From: Saccharina japonica
Lineage: Eukaryota; Sar; Phaeophyceae; Laminariales; Laminariaceae
Direction of reading: 5' to 3'
DNA length: 64,000 nt
Assembly (NCBI GenBank): GCA_008828725.1
Contig: MEHQ01003349.1
Span: 225,707 to 289,706 of the forward strand
The notes under the pieces: generated by a model
Databases searched by the model: none
What the model saw: only the letters and a program-made list of their open reading frames with translations
What the model was told of the DNA's origin: nothing
Part shown: positions 54,001-63,000 of the stretch, piece after piece
Layout: each line of letters begins with the position of its first letter
Numbering within the stretch: the stretch's first letter is position 1
Program-made: the position numbers and the translations under genes

Positions 54001-57000
54001 CCAGGGGGCTCGGTACTGGGTTTCCCTGTTGCTAGACGGGGCCCCGTCCGCTGTGCTGTGCTTACCAACCTGCTTTATCATGGCCCGTTTCAGCTTCAAA
54101 GCTTGCCGTTTGTCTGACGACGCTGCCACGTACCGCTTCCTACACTTTCCGCCGCGTCTTCCCTTCGCGCTGTCGTCAAACCCCACTCCCGGACGCGCAA
54201 CGGCGCACCAATTTTGTGCCGTTTCCGTGCGAATTCGATCAACACAGCCACTCGAGAAACGTCTGCGTTGGTCGCAGTCTGCCAACCCCTCTCGTTTGTT
54301 TTTTTCGTTGTCGTGCGAAGGAACGGGTCAATCGTATCGGCTACCCGACATTTCCGCAGCTAATCTGGCCGGCCTTCGCTGCCAACGCCTCCAACACCTC
54401 GAACACCTCCCCTATGCATGCCTTCCTTCTTGCAGCGTACTGTCCACGATTTGGCGTCCCCTCCTTTCTGGTTTCAGATTACCTTCTGGTTTTTGTGCGT
54501 TCGTTCGTTCGTTCGTTCGTTCGTTTTTTTTTTCTTCCCTCTTCCCTGTGGTTGGTTGCGTGCCCACCCCACCCACTCCTGCCCATCGCCTATCACCGCA
54601 TGGTCATTTTGATTTCCGCTGACGAGATAGACCTCAGCGAGAGTGTGCGCGCCCAGCGGGAGTCGTGGCCACCGTCCGACCACGAAAAAACCGCCCTCGA
54701 GAGTATGCGGGTCCATCGGGAGGCACTGGGTCTGACCGAGAAGCAAGGGGCTGACGAGCGTGAGCGCACGCCATTTTTCGTACATACGAAGTATATGTAC
54801 ATACTGTAGTTTTCGTTATTGTCATTATTTTGATAGGATGATATGGCCGAGTTCTGGGACGATGGTTAGAGTTATAAGTACACCCTGGGATCGCCCTGGT
54901 TCTGAACGATGTCTGATACCCGTTTGGGCGCTTGTAACAGCCGGTTGAATGGCTTTTTCGATGAGAGTGATAATCGTTTTTTTTTCGAAGAGATGCATTG
55001 TCCTCACGAGTCAACGCATAAGCTAGAACATGTGAGTGTTGATGATAGGTATCACTTCCACCAAACAAAATAGAATTAACCTTGTTGTTTTTTTGTTCTT
55101 CCCTGTGATTGCGTGTCCACCCGCTTCTGCCCACCCATCATAAACTGCATGATTGTTCTCGTTTCCGCTGTCGAAATAGACCTCGGCGAGAGTGCGCGTG
55201 CCCAGCGGGAGTCATGGCCTCCGACCGACCACGAAAAAAACGTCCTCGAGAGTTTGCGGGCCCATCGGGGGGCACTGGGCCTGGCTGAGAAGCAAGGGGC
55301 GGACGAGAGTGAGAGCACGCAGTATTTTGTACATATTTGTTGTACCTTGCCGTGCTGTTGTAGAGCTGCGATATCGCCCACGTAGTGGTGCTCAATCTCT
55401 CTTTCTCTTGCAGGTACAACAAAGTAGGCTTTCCCGGAAACAGGTCCACCCTGCTGGCGTCCCCTCTTTTCTGGAATCAGATTACTGTTGTAACATTTGC
55501 GTCGTAGCTTTTGTGGATTTTAGTTTGGGATCAATGATGCCTCTTTTGCTGTGGCATGAGATCACACCAACAGTAGTTGGTGTCCCTCCATCGTTATCTC
55601 AATGCCGTCGCTTGGTTTGTCTCGTGTCCTTTCTCCGAGTCTCCTGTCTTGCTTGTTATCCCCTTTTTTTTAGCCTAGTCCCTTAAGGGTTCTGCTACCG
55701 TTTGTTGTCCCGTGGAAACGCTGCGTACGATTCCCCGAACCCCTCTGGCAGTGGTAAGGCGTCTACCGCTATGAATGCAGTGTCGCGCGAACGCTTGGTT
55801 CCGTTCGATGCCGCCGCTGATGCCGTCACCCCTACGTATCTGCTGGCCGCGCCCGAGCACCTCCATCCAACGTACTCCACGAAAACGTCCATAGCCGTCC
55901 CATCCATATGGTGGCTCGCCCCCCCCGCCTGGAAATAGTGCATTGTATACCGCTTGTCCTCCATGCCCGATGCTCGTGAATGCATATGGAAGTTCAAGGC
56001 CATCTGCGTCTGCGTCAGCGCCAGGTTCCCCTTGACTCCGCTTTCTAGGACGCTCGGGGAGCAGAAGCCCTGGACCCTTTGAGTGCCCGCTGCATGGTCA
56101 TCGCTGCCTGTCGGTACTGGCAGCCACTGCGCAGATTTCGCGGCAATCAACGTTCCTCCTACCACGACCGCTTGAGATGATCCCCGTGGCGTTTTGACTA
56201 AAGGGAATTGAAGAATAACCCCTCGCCCCCCGTCATCTGCAACACCTGTGACACACCCTCTACCGACAGTTCGAATAATCTACCTTTCATCGTGTGGAAG
56301 GAGACACAGAAAATAACCACGTTCCGCACCATCGCGCAGCGTTCTGCCGCCGCTGGTAGGGTAGGCACGCGTCGGCGCATATCTCCGACCAGCTTACGCA
56401 ACTTGTCCTCCGCCAACGCAAGCGCCTGTTTCACCGACCCCCCTCCCCTCGCCGCTGTTCCTCTTTGCGCGTTGGGCAGGTATCCCCGCACCAGCGGGCT
56501 CGCTACTGGGTTTCCCTGTTGCGAGACGCCCCCCCGGCCGCTGTGTATTCCAACCTGCTTTATCACGGCCTGTTTCAGCTTCGAAGCTTGCCGTTTGTCT
56601 GACGACGCTGCCACGTACCGCTTCCTACACTTTCCGCCTCGCCTTCCCTGCGCGCTGTCGTCCAACCCCACCACCGGACGTGAAACGGCGCGCACCAATT
56701 TTGTGCCGTTTCCGTGCGAATTCGATCAACACAGCCACTCGAGAAACGTCTGCGTTGGTCGCAGTCTGCCAACCCCTCTCGTTTGTTTTTTTCGTTGTCG
56801 TGCGAAGGAACGGGTCAATCGTATCGGCTACCCGACATTTCCGCAGCTAATCTGGCCGGCCTTCGCTGCCAACGCCTCCAACACCTCGAACACCCCCCCT
56901 GTGCATGCCTTCCTTCTTGCAGCGTACTGTCCACGATTTGGCGTCCCCTCCTTTCTGGTTTCAGATTACCTTTTTGTGCGTTCGTTCGTTCGTTCGTTTT

Positions 57001-60000
57001 TTTTCTTCCCTGTGGTTGGTTGCGTGCCCACCCGCTTCTGCCCACCGCCTATCACCGCATGGTCATTTTCATTTCCGCTGACAAAATAGACCTCGGCGGG
57101 AGTGTGCGCGCCCAGCGGGAGTCGTGGCCACCGTCCGACCACGAAAAAACCGCCCTCGAAAGTATGCGGGCCCATCGGGAGGCACTGGGTCTGACCGAGA
57201 AGCAAGGGGCTGACGAGCGTGAGCGCACGCCATTTTTCGTACACACGAAGTATATGTATATACTGTAGTTTTCTTTTTTGTCATTATTTTGGTAGGATGA
57301 TGTGGCCGAGTTCTGGGGCGATGGTTAGAGTTACAAGTACACCTTGGGATCGCCCTGGTTCTGAACGATGTCTGATACCCGTTTGGGCGCTTGTAACAGC
57401 CGGTTTTCCAAGTTGAGAATGGCTTTTTCGATGAGAGTGAGAATATTTTTTTTTTCGAAGAGATGTCTTTCCCTCACGAGTCAATGCATAACCTAGAACC
57501 TAGAACATGTAAGTGTTGATATAGGTATCGCTTCCACCAAACAAAATAGAATTAACCTTGTCAGGCTCGTTAAAAAGAGGTTTTGAGAAAATTGTGTTTC
57601 GGCGGGACGTGCCTCCCCCATAAATACCGACATCTTAGATTCTCGATATCTATAATAGTCGATATTATTCTCCCCCTTCCGCGAAATTAATTAATTACCC
57701 ATAGTACCACTCCATAATAATATACCACTCCTACACTATTGTACCTACTTCCACCAACTTCCATTGATATATATTTCATGGTCAATCATCAACCATCTCC
57801 GTGACATACGTAGTTACATACCAGGTATATATGACCGTGACGCTGGTAACCCTTAGATCCATAGATACTCTAGAAGTGTATTTCCCCCACGACCAAGTGA
57901 TAACTATCTCGAGACTGTCAATGTCGACTTTTAATTTCACTGGTGTGATCGACAGCCGTCATAAGTGACTCTGCATTTCACAGCGTGAGCGTTACATTTT
58001 GACTACGATGAGGGAAAGTCATCTCTTAAAAAAACACAATAAATAATAAATACATTTTCAGTCTCCTCGAAAAAGCCATTCTCAATTAGGAAAACCGTTT
58101 GTTCGATGTTATGAATAGTATCAAACGGGGATTGTTTCCCCGGCCAGACTGGTATTATATATACGAAGTATATATATATACATACCCCTTGTTTCATTGG
58201 TTGTTTTCCTCCCAGTGATTTCGTGCCCAACACTGCCTCGACCCTCTCCCAACAACGGCATGCTTCCTTTCATTTCCTCCGCTGACGAAATAGAGTACAC
58301 CGAGAGGGAGCCTGAGTGGATGGAGACATGGCCCCCGACGGAGGATAGAAAAAGAAATGTCGACCGCTTGCGGGTCTATCGGGAGGCACGTGCCCAGGAA
58401 GAGGCACGTGCCCAGCAAGAGGAGGAAGGGGCGGACGAGGGTGGGCGAGCGGGCGAGGGTGAGCGAGCGTACGCAGTCTTCCGTACACATATATACGAGC
58501 CACACTAGTTTCCGCCATTGTTGATTTGGTCGGATGATGGGGATACTCGTACGTATATACAGCGCGAGTGTTCGAGTCGGGTCGATTAAAGCTATCAACA
58601 ACTTTTTTGTTTTGTTTTGTTTTTCCACTCTTGTTTTGGTACGTCATACATATATACCAGTATAGACTATACCTGGTAATATGTATGTACGGAGCTTTTT
58701 TTTTCCTTTCCAAAATTGAAGATAACATTTGTTTTTGCGGAGATTCTTCATGGACGTATTATATGATATGTATACAAATAACACCTGGAGACGGCAAAAA
58801 ACACAACAGAACCCCCCCAACGACGACAACACCCCAAGCCCAAGACACAAGGAGCTTCGCCAGCGCAACGCACGCCCCGACTCTCGTCCTGTAACCGATT
58901 AAACTACAGCAGTACGTAGTACGATGGAACATCCTGGTATTAATAGTATTACTATGTATTACTATGTATTTTTATGTAGTACTATTACCTGGTACTATGT
59001 ATTACTACGTATTACTATGTATTACTATGTATTGCTATGCATTGCTATGTATTACTATGTATTACTATGTATTACTATGTATTACTATTGTTACGTATTA
59101 CTATGTATTGCTTGTATTACCTGGTACTATGTATTACTATGTATTGCTATGCATTGCTATGTATTACTATTAATTGTATTATTAATACTATGCATTACTA
59201 TTGTTACGTATTACTATGTATTGCTGTATTACTATGTATTACTATGTATTACTATGTATTACTATGTATTACTATGCATTGCTATGTATTACTATGTATT
59301 ACTACTTATTACTATGTATGACTACGTATTACTATGTATTACTAGGTATTACTATGTATTACTAGGTATTACTATGCCCCCCCCGTAATAGTATATAATG
59401 GCCTAAAGAGACCTTGGCCCTTATACCACTGCAGTGCACAGACGAAGATTTACAACTCTAGTTTTAAGTACCAAGTCTATTTTTAAGTAATTTGTCCCCG
59501 AGACGGGAGTGCAGTCCTAACGCGCCCAAAAAGACCGCTCTCTCATGATATGATATGTAGCATCTACTGTATTTACTCATGTTCACGCCCTTTGGGGCGG
59601 CAAAAACAAAAGCACGGCGACACGATGACACACACCAACACGCGACGACGCGAGGACGCGAAGATGCTATCATAACCGTGCTTTTCACTTGTACGACGGC
59701 TCCAGACTCCTGGATCTCACGCGTCCTGAAGAAGAAGAAAAAGAAGCCCAAGGCCGATGGCAGCAGCAGCAGCAGCAGCAGCGAGCGAAAAAGCAAGACG
59801 ACCGACCCGTACGAGGGCATCAACGACTTCTCAGAGGTGGCTGCCGTGTGGGACTACTACGAGGCGCGTATGATATACCTATAATATATATACATATACG
59901 TGCATTCGAATACTCATGCTGCTGCCGGCGCAACGGGATCGCGGTCGCGACCGGGCGGGGTATGATAGCTAGTGGAGGCGTTTTTTATTTTTGGTGCGGC

Positions 60001-63000
60001 AGGTCTCTCTCTCTCCGCGCATGCATAGGGCGACGTGTGCCTTTTCTTTTTTGGTACTTCCACATTGTCTCGGGAGTATTTTAGGCAGCTTACCCCCTGA
60101 CTGACGCCGCGTGCGTACAGTACCCGAGGCGCTCACGTCAAAGCCCACCACTGTGTCCGGCTGCTCGGGCAAGGCTTTCGTGGGAGACGTTGCATTTGTT
60201 GTTGTCGTCGTCGTTGAAGTTTGTGGCGTCCATGTCGTTGACTAAGCGCACCATTTTCTCGTTTTCCCTCTGGGAGTTCCAAGTTTCCGGAAAGGGTTCA
60301 CACATCGGGTATGTACTTCATGATCTCTTTGTATGTGCTTCATGAGCTAGATATTTGAGGGAAGCTATATTCCTGATCTGTATGATATGTATGATCTGTG
60401 TAGTCTAGCTCATGTTGTCGCGTGGGAGCCGTATAATCTGGATTATCTACGACAGGTTTCCTGGGTAGGATCTGTACTATACAGATCCTGAATATTCCTT
60501 AACGGCAGGCTACAATGATCTAGATGAACCACTGTAGATCGTATCTATCTGTAGATTATCTAGATGTTGATCTATCTGTATATTATCTAGATGTTGATCT
60601 ATCTGATCTGTAGATGATCTGTCTGACGTGTAAAAGTGTTGATATGGCGGTCGGTGTATGATCACAGTCCGAGAATCATCGCACGACCGCTTGGCCCCTC
60701 GCCCCCTGCAGGGAGGAGACGTCTGCGAAAGTACTGGCGACCACCGCAATGTTCGCACGGCCATCACGTGCTGCACCACCAAGATGGAAGAGGCGGACGG
60801 CACTTCTAGTCCGATGGCAGTTCTGGTGTCGTTGCAGGTACAGTAACGGCAGTCGTCTATATATCGTAGTGCTTTGCAACCGCTGTCTTGATGCCTTTTC
60901 GAACAGTGCCCTCAAGACATAGGCACCAAGGTAACTGGTGCCTGGTTACATCACACGTAAAAATGGGTCTTTCTTATCTCTTAAAACACCTTTTTTGGAC
61001 TTGATTGTAGTATGTCGACATAAAACAAGCGACACTTGGGGTATTTTCAACTTTCTAGCAGGGAGAGCATGCAACAACAGTACAAACATCAGGATGCTGT
61101 GCGCGTGTCGTACGCACGTATGTATAAGCATCTTCTTTTGTGGCGTTCCCGACCCACCCCCTAGTCCAGTGTAACCTTTGCTGCGTCCCTTAGCCGAGGT
61201 TGTCTGCTATCATCACTTGGTTTCGACACTTTTTTTTTCTCTTAGTCTGATGATGCCAAAGGAATTAAGGGGGTGTCAGTTTTCGGGAACGGCAGCGATC
61301 GTGTGTCTAGAGATGCAGGGCCTAGTGGGGCTACTGTAGTTCGGCACCGACGCGGCACGAGATGGAGAGCTAGGGTAGCATTGGTGGACTACGCTGTCTC
61401 GGGGTATTATTTGCGGTCCCTCGGACGCTCTCGCTCGACAACCCCGGCAACACTACGTGTATTCCCCGCCCCCCGTTGCCGCTCGCCATGTACGTACAGA
61501 CCTATGCGGAGATCCTTCTCGCAGTTGAATGAATTTGGCCTGGCAACACTACAGACCTGTACGGAGACCCTTTTCGTAGCCGTTTTTTTTTCCTGGCCTC
61601 CGGTACCTCTAACTCCTTTTTGGCACTTTTTTATCCTGTTTAGGCATGCGGCTTATTAGAACTGCACCCCCCTTGTGGGGACGAAACGCTTATGAGTAAA
61701 GTCAGATTCCGGTCTCTGTAGATAACAGCAGTAGCAGCAGGAGGAGGAGCAGCAAGAGGACTAACACCGCAAACTTGACTTCTATGGCGCCCCGTCTCTC
61801 CCACGCCCCCCACGGACATGCCATGGTTGCGCCCTGCTCCGCTCCCACAGGAGGTGTCCACGTGCTCCTACCTCGTCCAGGTGTGCTCCCGACTGTTGTG
61901 CCCAGCGCTAGAGCAGGAGGCCTTCGGTGCCTCCAACACTGCGCGAGCCATCGGGGGCGGCCAGCCGTCTGCGAGCGGCGCGGCAAAGTCCAGCATGGTG
62001 CCCAATGCCGGAGGGGTGCTGGGCATCCTCGAAGAGCTGGAAGCCTGCTTTCCTATGAAGTGAGATGGGGTCGAGCGTATACGGCGATTTCTGCTTTGTT
62101 TTTGCAAAATCCAATCCGTGGTGTTCGTTAAGAGATCAGTGCCGTGGAAGTGTTGTGGAATTCACGCTGTAATAATGACAGTACCGTAGCGTTGCTGGGG
62201 CCTGTCCTCTCACGACGGGCTCGATGTTTAGCGATGATGAGTTAATGTGAAAACAAGAATAATTCCACAACTCAGACAAATGATCTATCTATCTATCTAT
62301 CTACCTACGAGTACAGTAGACCGTCTACTGTAGTTCTTCACCTGCCGTCGTGGGAGGTTGTGCAGGGATCTGCCTAGTACAGATCAAACCCAGGAAACAC
62401 GTGCTAGATCATGCAAATTGTACGGGTCCGACCCAGCAACACGAGCTAGATCCTACAGATCATACAAGATCGGGAATATGTATGTACAGCCCATGCTTCT
62501 CCATCAACCCCCCCCCCCCCCTACGGCCGGGCACGACGTTAGTACCCCCCGTGCTCCGTCTCGAAAGGGATGCGTGGCCAACAGTCAAATGGCTTAAGGC
62601 AAGCAACAAACCAATCCCCCCCCCCCATCCCCTCCCCCCTCGCGCCCTCCACATGACGCAAGGCACGAGGCGTGGTGGACGTACAGGCTATGTTTCTCGA
62701 CGGGTATCAGCCAGTTCCATGCGGACCTCACCCAAAAAGACGAGACAGGCGCCCTCGGCGTTGTGACGGTCAGTGCCGCGGCTTGAAAAGATGCCTTGAA
62801 GCGGTTTCCGGTTCCACTCAACCATGATACGATAGGGGCATCATAGCGCCTACAGATAGTAGTTTCTCTGAGACTCCTCACTTGGTTATCTTGATTATCT
62901 TGATTATCTTGATTAGTTTGATTATCTTGATTATTTTTTATTACTGTATCTTGATTCTCTTGATTCTCTTGATTCTCTTGATTCTCTTGATTCTCTTGAT

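Larger units (their letters stand above)
52443..57560. repeat. 2.45-kb tandem segmental duplication in gene C intron 3
   Basis: gatcgccctggttctgaacg recurs at 52443, 54889 and 57348, giving periods of 2446 and 2459 bp. Units 1 and 2 match over most of their length with small indels; unit 3 is only the first 200 bp. Each full unit carries two small ORFs and a decayed recombinase gene. Confidence 0.88.
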
